From contig JAJEEG010000002.1 of assembly GCA_022821085.1 (NCBI GenBank), positions 310,001 to 374,000 on the forward strand: a stretch of 64,000 bases of DNA, in the 5' to 3' direction. The notes under the pieces are model-generated. The model saw nothing but the letters and a program-made list of their open reading frames with translations. It searched no databases and was not told where the DNA came from. Of the stretch, positions 43,945-52,840 are shown piece by piece. Positions within the stretch are counted from its first letter, which is position 1; the number at the start of each line of letters is the position of its first letter. Both the position numbers and the translations under genes were made by a program. The stretch comes from Candidatus Latescibacterota bacterium. Its GTDB lineage: Bacteria; JAAXHH01.

Positions 43945-44880
43945 TCACCGTTCCGTCCGCATGCTCAACAGCAGATCGTCCCAGTGGATGACCTCGGGCA
44001 GGTAGCCGCGGGGATCCACGGGAACGTCGTCCTTCCAGACCTCGTAATGCAGATGCGGCGCCGTACTACGGCCCGTACTCCCGACCAGGGCGATAATCTG
44101 CCCTCTGCGGACCGCCTGGCCGCGGTCGACGCGAAGCCTGGCGTTGTGACCGTACCGCGTCGACATGTCATATCCGTGATCGACCTCGACCAGCCAGCCC
44201 AGGTTCTGGTCCCAGTCCGCGAACGTCACGATCCCGTCGGCCGTGGACACGACCGGCGTACTTTCGCGGGCGGCGACGTCCAGGCCGAAATGCGTCGTGA
44301 CGATCGGGTCGCCCGCGGTTTGAAACTCCCGGGTCACCCAGCCCGCCACGGGCCAAATGGACGGCACGTACCGGAACAGCGCAGCGCTTTCGCTTTCCGC
44401 GGCGGCCGCTCCGTCAAGGGAGGCCTGACCGGCCAGGTTGGCCAGACCGGCCAAGCCAACCGCGGTACCCGCCGTCAGGCCGTCATCCGCCAGGAAGGGC
44501 AGCCCGTCCCGGTGGACGGCCAGGGCGGACCAGGCCGACCGGTGGCCGGATACGTCGTCCACACGGGCCAGGTATCCGGATTCGATCCCCTCTACACCCG
44601 CCAGCCTGCGAATGGTGCTGACGGTATCCTTTAACTCCTCCAGCTCCCGGGCCAGTTCCATGGACCTGTCCTCGACCGACTGCATCTGTGCCTTCCAGGA
44701 ATAGCCGAATGTTACATCTACGACGCCCGCCGGAAGGACCAGGATCGCTATCGGCGCAAGTACGCACAGGCCAATCACCACGACGAGCGCGCCGAACAGG
44801 AACCGCGGCATGCGCATTTCGTGCGCCCGGCCCGACCGGTCGGAGACGAAAACCAATGTCATCCAGTGCATTCTGAACAT
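43945..44880 (-). CDS. M23 family metallopeptidase (cell-wall endopeptidase)
   Basis: A membrane-anchored peptidoglycan hydrolase: one N-terminal membrane helix (FLFGALVVVIGLCVLAPIAI), a coiled coil (MELARELEELKDTVSTIRRL) and the C-terminal LytM/M23 domain with zinc motifs HFGLD (H-x3-D) and HLHYEV (H-x-H). The start is unsure: GTG 44925, ATG 44880 or ATG 44871; a perfect AAGGAGGT lies between 44925 and 44880 but too far from the ATG. A Leu/Ala/Gly repeat (GLAGLANLAGQASLDG) at about 44405-44460 interrupts the linker. Gene order with bactofilin and ATP synthase suggests one operon. Confidence 0.87.
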   Translation of the reverse strand: MFRMHWMTLVFVSDRSGRAHEMRMPRFLFGALVVVIGLCVLAPIAILVLPAGVVDVTFGYSWKAQMQSVEDRSMELARELEELKDTVSTIRRLAGVEGIESGYLARVDDVSGHRSAWSALAVHRDGLPFLADDGLTAGTAVGLAGLANLAGQASLDGAAAAESESAALFRYVPSIWPVAGWVTREFQTAGDPIVTTHFGLDVAARESTPVVSTADGIVTFADWDQNLGWLVEVDHGYDMSTRYGHNARLRVDRGQAVRRGQIIALVGSTGRSTAPHLHYEVWKDDVPVDPRGYLPEVIHWDDLLLSMRTER

Positions 44881-44955
44881 GGCCGGCACCGCTCGGGAAA
44901 GGTTCGTACCTCCTTGTTCCGTCACGCCTCTAGACGGATTCTGCGCAACAGGATA

Positions 44956-44983
44956 AATATAGGCCGCCGGCCCGAAAAGTCAA
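44956..44983 (-). promoter_or_regulatory. Promoter for the M23/bactofilin/ATP synthase operon
   Basis: On the minus strand TTGACT (44983-44978) and TATATT (44961-44956) with a 16-bp spacer, 30-75 bp before the possible M23 starts. No other strong promoter was seen before the ATP synthase genes. Confidence 0.6.
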
Positions 44984-45044
44984 CGGATATCGGCAAAATA
45001 ACGGGGTTGAACAGGCATGGGGCGCGTGCGGGGTCAGGCGGGTC

Positions 45045-45905
45045 TCACAGTCGCACTTTGAGTAGTTCAAGGATGCGGTTCAGGTCGTCCGTGGAATAGA
45101 ACTCGATTTCGATCTTCCCCTTGTGCTGCCTGCGATTGATGTTCACCTTCGTGCCGAGTATGCGCTGCATGATGGACTCGGCGGCCGCGAGGTCGTGGGG
45201 CTTGCGCGCCGGGGCGCTTTCCCGCTTCTCCTCGTAGCGTTTCTTGACCAGCTCCTCCACCTTTCGGACGGACAGGCCCTTCTTTACGACCTGCTTGCAC
45301 AACTCGGCCTGTTCCGTGCGGTTCTCCAGTCCGAGCAGGGCCCGCGCGTGACCCATGGTGATCTCGTCGGCCAGGAGGCACTTCTGGACCTCGGCCGGCA
45401 GTTTCAGCAACCGGAGCGTGTTGGCCACCGTCGTCCTGTTCTTTCCGACGCGGGTAGCGACTTCCTCTTGCGTGAGGTGGCATTCTTCCTGCAGCCGCAG
45501 GTACGCCCGGGCTTCGTGGATCGGGTTCAGGTCGTCCCGCTGGATGTTCTCGATCAGCGACAGTTCCATCATTTCTTCGGGGGATGAAACCGCCATGACG
45601 ATGGCCGGTATGGTCTGGTAGCCCGTTTGCCTGGCGGCCCGCAGCCTCCGTTCCCCGGCGATCAGTTCGTATTCCTCCTGCCCGTTCTTCCGGCGGACGG
45701 TGACCGGCTGGATCACGCCCTTTTCGAGGATGGACCGGGCCAGTTCGTCGAGCCTGGCCTGGTCGAACGTCTGCCTCGGTTGGTAGGGATTGGCCGAAAT
45801 CCGGTCTATCGGCACCTGGAGCACGCTTTGCCGGCCTTCCTGGTCGTCAGGAAGGTCAGGAATCAGCGCTTCCAGCCCCCGTCCCAGCGCTTTCCTGGCT
45901 GCCAT
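45045..45905 (-). CDS. parB: ParB chromosome partitioning protein
   Basis: CTP-dependent clamp that loads at parS and segregates the origin. The 286-residue protein has the usual start RKALGRGLEALIPD, the N-terminal domain with ISANPYQPR and the arginine-rich ELIAGERRLRAARQTG box, the HTH (LTQEEVATRVGKNRTTVANTLRLL), and a C-terminal dimerisation domain (GKIEIEFYSTDDLNRILELL). Its start overlaps parA by 50 bp. Confidence 0.94.
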   Translation of the reverse strand: MAARKALGRGLEALIPDLPDDQEGRQSVLQVPIDRISANPYQPRQTFDQARLDELARSILEKGVIQPVTVRRKNGQEEYELIAGERRLRAARQTGYQTIPAIVMAVSSPEEMMELSLIENIQRDDLNPIHEARAYLRLQEECHLTQEEVATRVGKNRTTVANTLRLLKLPAEVQKCLLADEITMGHARALLGLENRTEQAELCKQVVKKGLSVRKVEELVKKRYEEKRESAPARKPHDLAAAESIMQRILGTKVNINRRQHKGKIEIEFYSTDDLNRILELLKVRL

Positions 45906-46659
45906 TGGCCATCACCTCCCTGGCCAGATTCATATAGCTTTCCGCGCCAGACGAGAGAATATCGTAGAGGATGATCGGACTCCCGAAACTCGGCGCTTCG
46001 CTCAACCGGACGTTTCTCGGGATGGTGGTCTCGTAGACCTTGTCCGCGAAATACTGCTTGGCTTCCACCTCGATCTGTCTCGAGAGATTGAGCCGCTTGT
46101 CGTACATCGTCAGGAGGATGCCTTCGATCTTCAGGTTGCGGTTCAGGTGCTTCTGGATCTTCCGGATCGAATTGAGCAGCTGCCCGAGTCCCTCGAGGGC
46201 GTAATACTCGCACTGTATGGGAATCAGCACCGAGTCGGCCGCCGTGAGGGCGTTCAGGGTGAGCAGGCTCAGGGAGGGCGGACAGTCGATCAGGATGTAC
46301 TCATACTCGTCGCGTATGGGCTTGATCGCCTCTTCCAGCTTCCGTTCCCGGGCGATGGCCGATACCAGTTCGATTTCGGCGCCTACCAGCCGGCGATGGG
46401 CCGGAACGGCGTGAAGCGCGGGGATCTCGGTCTGCTGGACGGCTTCCTCGATGTCGCGCTCGTCCAGCAGGACTTCGTAAATCGTCACGTCCAGCGTCCG
46501 GTCCTGCAGCCCGAGTCCCGACGTGGCGTTCGACTGCGGGTCCAGGTCGACCAGCAGCGTCTTCTTTTCCGCGACGCCCAGGCAGGCGGACAGGTTGACG
46601 GACGTCGTCGTCTTGCCCACCCCGCCCTTCTGATTCGCAATCGAAATGACCTTGCCCAT
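45856..46659 (-). CDS. parA: ParA chromosome partitioning ATPase
   Basis: Deviant Walker ATPase that moves ParB-bound origins. ATG 46659 gives 267 residues with ISIANQKGGVGKTTTSVNLS (signature lysine and P-loop), LLVDLDPQSNATSGLG and YILIDCPPSLSLLTLNAL. The frame is open to 46710 but the extra residues do not match the family. Followed by parB; downstream of ispF in the same direction with a 66-bp gap. Confidence 0.94.
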   Translation of the reverse strand: MGKVISIANQKGGVGKTTTSVNLSACLGVAEKKTLLVDLDPQSNATSGLGLQDRTLDVTIYEVLLDERDIEEAVQQTEIPALHAVPAHRRLVGAEIELVSAIARERKLEEAIKPIRDEYEYILIDCPPSLSLLTLNALTAADSVLIPIQCEYYALEGLGQLLNSIRKIQKHLNRNLKIEGILLTMYDKRLNLSRQIEVEAKQYFADKVYETTIPRNVRLSEAPSFGSPIILYDILSSGAESYMNLAREVMANGSQESAGTGAGSADS

Positions 46660-46725
46660 AATTATCCCGCAGCGGCGCGCGAAAACGCAGATCACCCGCC
46701 GTTTTTCCAATACAAATAACGCACG

Positions 46726-47223
46726 TCACCCGCGGTCAGCGGAACGGATCAGTACCACGGCGTGGGCCGCGATGCCTTCTTCCCGTCCCGTGAATCCGAG
46801 TTTCTCTGAAGTTGTGGCCTTGATCGACACGCGGTCGTCCGGGAGTCCCAAGGCTTCGCCGATCCGGCTGCGCATCCGCGGCACGAAGGGCGACAGTTTC
46901 GGACGTTCCGCGATGACGGTGGCGTCCACATTCGTTACAGTATAACCGGATTCACCCAGTGCGTCAATAATCCGTTGGAGCAGTACGAGGCTTGAAATCC
47001 CGCGGTATCGGGCGTCGGTATCCGGGAAGTGAATCCCGATGTCGCCCAGCCCGGCCGCACCCAGAATAGCGTCGCCGATGGCGTGCGAAAGCACGTCCGC
47101 GTCCGAGTGGCCCCGCAGCCCGTGTTCGTGGGGAATGGTCACGCCGCCCAGCACGAGGGGCGTGCCTTCCGCGAAAGCGTGGACGTCGTAGCCGGTTCCC
47201 ACGCGAATGTCATCCATGTCCAA
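46726..47223 (-). CDS. ispF: 2-C-methyl-D-erythritol 2,4-cyclodiphosphate synthase
   Basis: Fifth step of the MEP isoprenoid pathway. The 165-residue enzyme has the metal motif GTGYDVHAF (D and H), GLRGHSDADVLSHAIGDAILGAAGLGDIG with the second histidine, and the C-terminal IKATTSEKLGFTGREEGIAA substrate region. It follows ispD by 33 bp. The MEP products would feed farnesyl diphosphate for the hpnCDE route at 19.7-23.1 kb. Confidence 0.95.
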   Translation of the reverse strand: MDMDDIRVGTGYDVHAFAEGTPLVLGGVTIPHEHGLRGHSDADVLSHAIGDAILGAAGLGDIGIHFPDTDARYRGISSLVLLQRIIDALGESGYTVTNVDATVIAERPKLSPFVPRMRSRIGEALGLPDDRVSIKATTSEKLGFTGREEGIAAHAVVLIRSADRG

Positions 47224-47256
47224 TACCTCGTTCGTCGGTATTCGGTTGCCGCACGG

Positions 47257-47943
47257 TCAGATCCGCCCTTGCCGCCGCAATATGCGCTCGGCGATTTCCA
47301 GGTCTTCCGCCGTGGTCACCTTGATGTTGTCGGGGCTGCCCTCCAGCACCCGAACCACGTATCCGGCCCGTTCCACCAGTTCGGCGTCGTCGGTACCCAC
47401 GTAGCCTTCTTCGCGGGCCCTTTCATGGGCCGCCCGCAGGATCCTGTATTCGAAGGTTTGCGGTGTCTGAGCACGCCAAAGCACCGACCGGTCCGCCGTC
47501 GCCTCGACCACGCCGTCCCGGATGATCTTCATCGTATCCGTGGCCGGGGTGGCCGAGATCACGGCGCCGTGCCTGGCGCCCCCGAGGACGGACGCTTCGA
47601 GCGCGCCCTGATCGACGCAGGGCCGCGCCGCGTCATGAATCAGCACGGACGCGGTGCCCTCGTCAAGGGCCATCAGGCCGCGGTAGACCGACTCCTGGCG
47701 CGTGCTACCGCCGGCGACCACTTCGGCCAGTTTGGGATGGGGGCTGCCCGCATCGTCAAGGTGCGCCCTGCAGGACGCTACCCTCGACGGTTCCACCACC
47801 ACCACGTAGCCGTCCACGGCAGGGCACGCCTCGAAGACGGCGAGGGTATGGGCCAGGATCGACCTCCCGCCGATCGCGATATACGGTTTCTCCTCGACCG
47901 ATTGCATGCGCAGGCCGGTTCCGGCGGCGGGGATGATACCCAT
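47257..47943 (-). CDS. ispD: 2-C-methyl-D-erythritol 4-phosphate cytidylyltransferase
   Basis: Third step of the MEP pathway, couples CTP to methylerythritol phosphate. Motifs: MGIIPAAGTGLRM (CTP loop), EEKPYIAIGGRSILAHTL, GGSTRQESVYRGL, LIHDAARPCV, WRAQTPQTFEY and GTDDAELVERAG. The frame is open to 48006, but AAGGAG at 47970-47965 lies inside it, so the start is the TTG at 47955 or the ATG at 47943; the ATG is used here. Confidence 0.93.
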   Translation of the reverse strand: MGIIPAAGTGLRMQSVEEKPYIAIGGRSILAHTLAVFEACPAVDGYVVVVEPSRVASCRAHLDDAGSPHPKLAEVVAGGSTRQESVYRGLMALDEGTASVLIHDAARPCVDQGALEASVLGGARHGAVISATPATDTMKIIRDGVVEATADRSVLWRAQTPQTFEYRILRAAHERAREEGYVGTDDAELVERAGYVVRVLEGSPDNIKVTTAEDLEIAERILRRQGRI

Positions 47944-48123
47944 GACCGAATTCAAAAGCAATGGCTCCTTCCGGGGGCGGATCGCGCCGAAAAATCGTTC
48001 GTTCACGCGCGCTGCAGAGATCCTGCTTTAATGAATACAAATTAAAGCGATCGCGTGAAAGAATTTGAATGTTATTTCGGGTACCGATTCAAAAATCCGG
48101 GACGAGGCCGTACCATTCCCGGA

Positions 48124-48585
48124 TCAGGGGCCGCCCAGATACCACCAGGCAAGCAGGCTTCCGGATGTCCCGGCCGTGAGGATCGCGCCGACGAAAAACG
48201 CCAGCAGAAAAGCGCGCCACAGCATGGCGCGGCCCCATTTTACGGCGTCCTCGACGCGCCGTATTTTGCGGAAACAGACCGGACCCCGGTTCAGGGCCGG
48301 ATTGACGCGATCACGGCCGGAATCCGCGCCATCTCCGGGCCAGGGCGTGGTCGTAACCGCGCCGATAGGGGTCCGCCGACTCCAGGCGCGCCAGGTTGCG
48401 AGGATGGTCAACAAGGCGAAGGCCAGGATAATGGCATCCGCCAGGGGATCGATAAGGCCTGTATACACGCGGGACGTGGCTGCCGCGCCACCGATCTCGT
48501 CAAGGGTCATGTCCGTCCTGTGGGTAGAGGCCGCCAGGAGCGCCGCCGGATTCGACAGCCGCGAGCAGTATGGAACGGCACTCAT
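48124..48585 (-). CDS. Small membrane protein of unknown function
   Basis: A 153-residue frame with two hydrophobic segments (DAIILAFALLTILATWRAW and WRAFLLAFFVGAILTAGTSG) separated by a basic, proline-containing stretch. A promoter-like sequence lies just upstream. The start may instead be ATG 48510, which removes 25 poorly protein-like residues. No family recognised. An opposite-strand frame covers the same bases but lacks membrane segments and is rejected. Confidence 0.45.
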   Translation of the reverse strand: MSAVPYCSRLSNPAALLAASTHRTDMTLDEIGGAAATSRVYTGLIDPLADAIILAFALLTILATWRAWSRRTPIGAVTTTPWPGDGADSGRDRVNPALNRGPVCFRKIRRVEDAVKWGRAMLWRAFLLAFFVGAILTAGTSGSLLAWWYLGGP

Positions 48586-48617
48586 CGGATAACTAAATAA
48601 CCATCTGTTTCCGACGA

Positions 48618-48648
48618 GTTATAATATGAGCATAAATGCAAATGTAAA
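48618..48648 (-). promoter_or_regulatory. Promoter-like sequence in the AT-rich gap after queA
   Basis: On the minus strand TTTACA (48648-48643) and ATTATA (48625-48620), 17 bp apart; TATAAC (48623-48618) is an alternative -10. It would serve the small membrane protein and perhaps ispD-ispF-parAB. Confidence 0.4.
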
Positions 48649-48678
48649 GTTGTTTGATGTTTTAATGTTTGAGTTTAT

Positions 48679-49905
48679 TCAGACGATCAACATGGCGTCG
48701 CCATAACTGTAGAACCGGTATTTCTGCCGCACCGCTTCATCGTATGCGGATAGGATCAGCTCCCTCCCGGCAAAGGCACTGACCAGCAACAGTAGCGTCG
48801 ATTTCGGCAGGTGGAAATTGGTCAGCAGCGCGTCGACCAGCTTGAATTCGAAGGGAGGATAGATGAAGCACCGGGTCAGGCCTTCGTACCGGCGTGGTTC
48901 GAGTACGAATTCGGCCCTTTCGCCTGCACGGCCTGATCCGCCCGGTCCGCCTGATTCCCCGGGTCCGGACCCTCGATCGGCATTGGATCCTGCATCGCCG
49001 CCGCCCTCCGCCGCGATCGTCTCCAGGACGCGCACGGTCGTGGTCCCCACGGCGACCACGCGCCCTTCGGAGCGCCTGCCAAGGATCGTTTCCGCCTGGC
49101 GCGCTTCCACCCGGTAGTATTCCGCGTCCATCTCGTGGTCCTCCACGGCTGCTGCGCGGATCGGCTGGAACGTTCCCGGCCCGACGTGGAGCAGGACTGG
49201 CACCACGGCCGTGCCCCGCGAACGGATGCGATCCAACAAACGCGCCGTAAAGTGCAACCCGGCCGTGGGCGCGGCCACGGCGCCGTATTCCTCCGCGTAG
49301 ACCGTCTGGTAACGGTCCCGGTCCTCCGCATCCGGCGCGCGGCGTATGTAGGGCGGCAGCGGCGTGCGGCCCACTTGCTCGATGATCCGGGCCACGTCCG
49401 TGTCCCCTTCGAAACAGACGTGGCGAATCTCCTTCCCCGGATCGTCCTCCACGGTGGCGGTCAGGACGCCGCCCTCCAGTTCCAGGCGCGTCCCTTTCGC
49501 GAGTCGCGCGGACGGCTTCAGCAACGCTTCCCAACGGGCTGGCGAGGTTTCGCGGGCTGGCCCATTTTCGCGGGCTGGAGAGGATGCGCGGATTGGCGCG
49601 GTTTCGCGGGCCGGGTGGACCGGGCGGACCGGGCGGTCCGGACGGACCGGGCGGATCAGTACGACTTCGACCCTGCCTCCGGTTTCCGGCCGCACCCCAC
49701 GGAGCCTGGCGGGCATCACCCGCGTCCGGTTGAGCACCAGCGTGTCGGCCGGGGAAAGGAAGTCGACGATATCCCGGAATTTCCGATGTTCGATCTTGCC
49801 GCCGCGGCGGTGCACCACCATCAGCCTCGACGTGCCGCGGGGTTCGACGGGGTATTGGGCGATCAGGTCTTCCGGCAGGTAATAGTCGTATTCGGATAGA
49901 TTCAC
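48679..49905 (-). CDS. queA: S-adenosylmethionine:tRNA ribosyltransferase-isomerase
   Basis: Adds the epoxycyclopentane ring from SAM to preQ1 in tRNA (queuosine pathway). Family landmarks: [21 protein letters not shown] at the start, [73 protein letters not shown] and [13 protein letters not shown]-like [14 protein letters not shown] at the end. With 408 residues it is about 50-60 longer than usual, because of two low-complexity insertions (about residues 86-125 and 300-335), both encoded by 9-bp-type repeats. Stop and start overlaps tie it to ruvB upstream. Confidence 0.94.
   Translation of the reverse strand: MNLSEYDYYLPEDLIAQYPVEPRGTSRLMVVHRRGGKIEHRKFRDIVDFLSPADTLVLNRTRVMPARLRGVRPETGGRVEVVLIRPVRPDRPVRPVHPARETAPIRASSPARENGPARETSPARWEALLKPSARLAKGTRLELEGGVLTATVEDDPGKEIRHVCFEGDTDVARIIEQVGRTPLPPYIRRAPDAEDRDRYQTVYAEEYGAVAAPTAGLHFTARLLDRIRSRGTAVVPVLLHVGPGTFQPIRAAAVEDHEMDAEYYRVEARQAETILGRRSEGRVVAVGTTTVRVLETIAAEGGGDAGSNADRGSGPGESGGPGGSGRAGERAEFVLEPRRYEGLTRCFIYPPFEFKLVDALLTNFHLPKSTLLLLVSAFAGRELILSAYDEAVRQKYRFYSYGDAMLIV
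48935..48970 (+). repeat. 9-bp array in queA (C-terminal insertion)
   Basis: Units GATCCGCCC, GGTCCGCCT, GATTCCCCG and GGTCCGGAC. The first two are identical to units in the bactofilin arrays. In QueA they encode a Gly/Ser/Pro linker. Confidence 0.75.
49531..49657 (+). repeat. Repeat region in queA (N-terminal insertion)
   Basis: Two kinds side by side. At 49613-49657 five 9-bp units on the plus strand (GGGTGGACC, GGGCGGACC, GGGCGGTCC, GGACGGACC, GGGCGGATC), the reverse complement of the bactofilin unit. At about 49540-49610 a TTTCGCGGGCTGG-type unit recurs three to four times. Together they encode [17 protein letters not shown] and [15 protein letters not shown]. Confidence 0.75.
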
Positions 49906-50951
49906 GGATTATCGAACAGCCCGGGCTGCGGCCGGGGCGGCGCAGGCGGTCCAGCGAACCCCAGGTGGTCGTAAGCCAGTTCGGTGGCCACCCTGCCCCG
50001 GGGGGTGCGCTTGATCAGGCCCTGGACGATGAGGAAGGGCTCGTACACCTCCTCGAGCGTTCCGCTTTCCTCGCCCACGGCCACGGCGAGCGTATTCAGG
50101 CCCACGGGACCGCCTTCGTACTTCTCGATGATGGTCGTGAGGATCAGCCGGTTCATGTCGTCCAGCCCCATGTGGTCCACGCCCAGCATTTCGAAGGCGG
50201 CCTTCGCGGTCTCCCCGGTAATGCGGCCGTCACGCTTGACCTGGGCGTAGTCCCGCACGCGCTTCAGGTACCGGTTGGCGATCCGGGGGGTTCCCCTGGA
50301 CCGCAGGGCGATCTCCATCGCGCCGGATTCATCGGTCTCCACGCCGATGATTTCCGCCGCCCGCGCAACGATCAGGTAAAGCTCGTCCGGCGTGTAGAAA
50401 TCGAGGCGGATCGGGATCCCGAAACGCGCCAGGAGCGGCGCCGTGAGCAGGCCCGTGCGCGTCGTCGCGCCCACCAGGGTGAAATGGTCCAGGTTCAGGG
50501 CGAGGGACCGGGCGTTCGGCCCGCGGTCCACCAGGATGTCGATCTTGAAATCCTCCATCGCCGCGTACATGTGCTCCTCCACCACGTGGTTCAGGCGATG
50601 GATCTCGTCGATGAAGAACACGTCTCCCGGCTGCAGGTTGGTCAGCAGGCCCGCCAGGTCGGCCGGCTTGTCCAGCACCGGTCCGGCGGTCTGGCGGATC
50701 TCCACGCCCATCTCGTTGGCGAGAATGGTGGCCAGCGTGGTCTTGCCCAGTCCGGGCGGACCGTGGAGCAGCACGTGGTCGATGTGGTTCTCGCCCCGCG
50801 TTTTCGCGGCCTCGATGTAGAGCTGCAGCTCCGCCTTGGCCTTTTCCTGCCCGGGGAATTCATCGAAACGGCCCGGCCGCAACGCGCGGTCGAACTCGGC
50901 GTCCTCGTCGAGCCGGTCGGGGTCGGTAAGCGGAAAGTCCCGTTCGTCCAT
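49902..50951 (-). CDS. ruvB: Holliday junction branch migration ATPase RuvB
   Basis: Hexameric AAA+ motor that drives branch migration with RuvA. The 349 residues include [19 protein letters not shown] at the start, Walker [12 protein letters not shown], Walker [13 protein letters not shown], the sensor region [20 protein letters not shown] and the C-terminal winged helix ending [22 protein letters not shown]. Encoded directly after ruvA, and overlapping the queA start by 4 bp. Confidence 0.96.
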   Translation of the reverse strand: MDERDFPLTDPDRLDEDAEFDRALRPGRFDEFPGQEKAKAELQLYIEAAKTRGENHIDHVLLHGPPGLGKTTLATILANEMGVEIRQTAGPVLDKPADLAGLLTNLQPGDVFFIDEIHRLNHVVEEHMYAAMEDFKIDILVDRGPNARSLALNLDHFTLVGATTRTGLLTAPLLARFGIPIRLDFYTPDELYLIVARAAEIIGVETDESGAMEIALRSRGTPRIANRYLKRVRDYAQVKRDGRITGETAKAAFEMLGVDHMGLDDMNRLILTTIIEKYEGGPVGLNTLAVAVGEESGTLEEVYEPFLIVQGLIKRTPRGRVATELAYDHLGFAGPPAPPRPQPGLFDNP

Positions 50952-51563
50952 CTATTGCCTTTTCTGACTTTTAAGCACCGTTCTGATGATTTCCGACGCG
51001 TCGGGCGTCTCCGCGCTTTCGGAGATCACGCGGATGACCTGCCTGCGCGCTTCGGGATGATCGATGCCCAGGGACACCAGACCCGTGATCGCGTCGTCCA
51101 CTTCGGGGGTCTCTCCCGCCGGCGCCACGGGCAGCGGCGTCGTTCCGCCGGTATCCACCATGGAGGCCAGCTTGTCGCGCAGTTCCATGATCAGCCGCTG
51201 CGCGGTCTTCCGGCCGATCTTGGGCAGCGAGACCAGTTTACCGATGTCTTCGTTGATGATGGCCGCGGTGAACTCGGCGACCGTCGCGCCGGAGAGGATG
51301 TTCAGGGCCACGCCGGGACCGATGCCGGGCAGGGTGATCAGCACTTCGAAAAGGCGTTTCTCATCCGCGGTCGCGAAACCGTACAGCTGCATGCCGTCCT
51401 CCCGCGAATGCAGCACCGTTTCCACGCGGACGCGCGAGCGCGCGGGTCCCACGGCCTCGAGCGTGGAAAGGGGGACGAACATTTGCAGGCCGATCCCGCC
51501 GACGGACACCGTGATGGCGTCGGACTGCTTGTCGACCAGTTCACCTTCGACGAATGCGATCAA
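50952..51563 (-). CDS. ruvA: Holliday junction DNA helicase RuvA
   Basis: Tetrameric junction-binding protein, 203 residues. The OB-fold N-terminus is MIAFVEGELVDKQSDAITVSV, followed by two helix-hairpin-helix motifs (LITLPGIGPGVALNILSG and LVSLPKIGRKTAQRLIMEL) and a C-terminal domain for RuvB contact (DDAITGLVSLGIDHPEARR). It overlaps ruvC by 23 bp and abuts ruvB without a gap. Confidence 0.95.
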   Translation of the reverse strand: MIAFVEGELVDKQSDAITVSVGGIGLQMFVPLSTLEAVGPARSRVRVETVLHSREDGMQLYGFATADEKRLFEVLITLPGIGPGVALNILSGATVAEFTAAIINEDIGKLVSLPKIGRKTAQRLIMELRDKLASMVDTGGTTPLPVAPAGETPEVDDAITGLVSLGIDHPEARRQVIRVISESAETPDASEIIRTVLKSQKRQ

Positions 51564-52059
51564 CCGCCTTGATCCCTCCGGTTATCCGGTGATAGTGGCA
51601 GATGGCGACCGCCAGCGCGTCCGACGCGTCCTCCGGCAGAGGTTCACGGCCGGGGTCCCGGTCGAGGCTCAGCATGGCGCTTACCATGTACTGTACCTGC
51701 TGCTTCGATGCGCCGCCGGCGCGGGTAATGGCCATTTTCACATCGCGCGGGGCGTATTCCCAGACCTGCAGTCCCCGGTTCGCCGCGGCCAGGAGGGCGA
51801 CGCCCCGGGCATGGCCCAGTACGAGGGCCGCCCTGGGAAACCGGCCGCCAAAGGTGGACTCGACGGCCACCAGTTCCGGTTGGTTCCGGTCGATGACCTC
51901 GCACAGGCCGTCGTAGATGACCTTGAGCCGGTCCGCGAGGACTTTTCGCGATCCCGGACGCAATACGCCCTGGTCCAATAGCCGGCACTGCCTGCCCCGG
52001 GCCTCGATCACGCCGTATCCCGTAATCACGCTGCCCGGATCGATTCCGAGGATGATCAT
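51541..52059 (-). CDS. ruvC: Crossover junction endodeoxyribonuclease RuvC
   Basis: Resolves Holliday junctions made mobile by RuvAB. The 172-residue nuclease has the RNase H-like IILGIDPGSVITGYGVIE (catalytic D), AVESTFGGRFPRAALVLGHARG (catalytic E) and the C-terminal LPEDASDALAVAICHYH with two catalytic aspartates. The order yebC-ruvC-ruvA-ruvB-queA is a widespread operon. Confidence 0.95.
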   Translation of the reverse strand: MIILGIDPGSVITGYGVIEARGRQCRLLDQGVLRPGSRKVLADRLKVIYDGLCEVIDRNQPELVAVESTFGGRFPRAALVLGHARGVALLAAANRGLQVWEYAPRDVKMAITRAGGASKQQVQYMVSAMLSLDRDPGREPLPEDASDALAVAICHYHRITGGIKAVDRIRRR

Positions 52060-52068
52060 GGATACCCG

Positions 52069-52818
52069 CTACCCGTTCATTTCCTCCAGCACCTTGTCGT
52101 CCATGTCGAAATTGGCGTATACATGCTGGACGTCGTCGTGGTCCTCGAGGACCTCCAAAAGCCGGAGAAGCTGTTCCGCTTCCTTGCCCGCGACGGCCAC
52201 GGTCGACTGCGGGATGCGGCCGATTTCCGCCCGCAGGGGGGCGAAGCCGCTCTCCTCGAGCCGGACCCGGACCGCCTCGAAATCGGCGACGGCCGTCATC
52301 ACATCCAGGGTATCTGCCTCGTCCAGGATGTCTTCCGCGCCGGCGTCGAGGGCGACCATCATGACCTCGTCCTCGTCGACGCCGTCCTTGTCCACCACGA
52401 TCGTGCCCTTCTGGTCGAACATCCAGGCCACGCAGCCCGACTCTCCCATGTTGCCGCCGTTCTTGGTGAAGGCATGGCGCATTTCGGACGTGGTGCGGTT
52501 CTTGTTGTCCGTCACCGCTTCCACCAGGAGCGCCACCCCGGACGGCCCATAGCCCTCGTAGACCAGTTCCTCGTAATGCACGCCGTCCAGCTCGCCCGTG
52601 CCGCGCGCGATGGCCCGGTCTATGTTGGCCTGGGGCACGTTTTCCGTCTTGGCAGCGAGTACGGCCGTCCGGAGCCGGGGGTTGCTCGCGACCGCTCCGC
52701 CGCCCTGCCGCGCGGCAATGGTGATCTCCTTGATGACCCGGGTGAAGATCTTCCCGCGGGCGGCGTCTTTCTGCTCCTTCTTCCGCTTGATCGTGCTCCA
52801 CTTGGAATGACCCGACAA
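52069..52818 (-). CDS. yebC: YebC/PmpR-family protein
   Basis: A 249-residue protein of the YebC family, linked to transcription control and to translation of proline-rich stretches. The start is a TTG at 52818 (read as M-SGHSKWSTIKRKK), preceded by GAGGAGG; the frame open to 52920 overlaps the upstream gene. Motifs: GKIFTRVIKEITIAARQGG, ANIDRAIARGTGE, NRTTSEMRHAFTKNGGNMGE and CVAWMFDQKG. First of the yebC-ruvCAB-queA operon. Confidence 0.94.
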   Translation of the reverse strand: MSGHSKWSTIKRKKEQKDAARGKIFTRVIKEITIAARQGGGAVASNPRLRTAVLAAKTENVPQANIDRAIARGTGELDGVHYEELVYEGYGPSGVALLVEAVTDNKNRTTSEMRHAFTKNGGNMGESGCVAWMFDQKGTIVVDKDGVDEDEVMMVALDAGAEDILDEADTLDVMTAVADFEAVRVRLEESGFAPLRAEIGRIPQSTVAVAGKEAEQLLRLLEVLEDHDDVQHVYANFDMDDKVLEEMNG

Positions 52819-52840
52819 CTTGGCCTCCTCAGGGAATCGC

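Noticed and set aside
43000-47300. parS sites near parAB
   Set aside because: No sequence close to the 16-bp TGTTTCACGTGAAACA consensus was seen; the GTTTCAT/ATGAAAC element at 12563-12588 has a 12-nt spacer and a T run, so it is a terminator.
48055-48600. 181-residue plus-strand frame over the small membrane protein
   Set aside because: Low-complexity charged product; the minus-strand frame has two good membrane helices and an upstream promoter.
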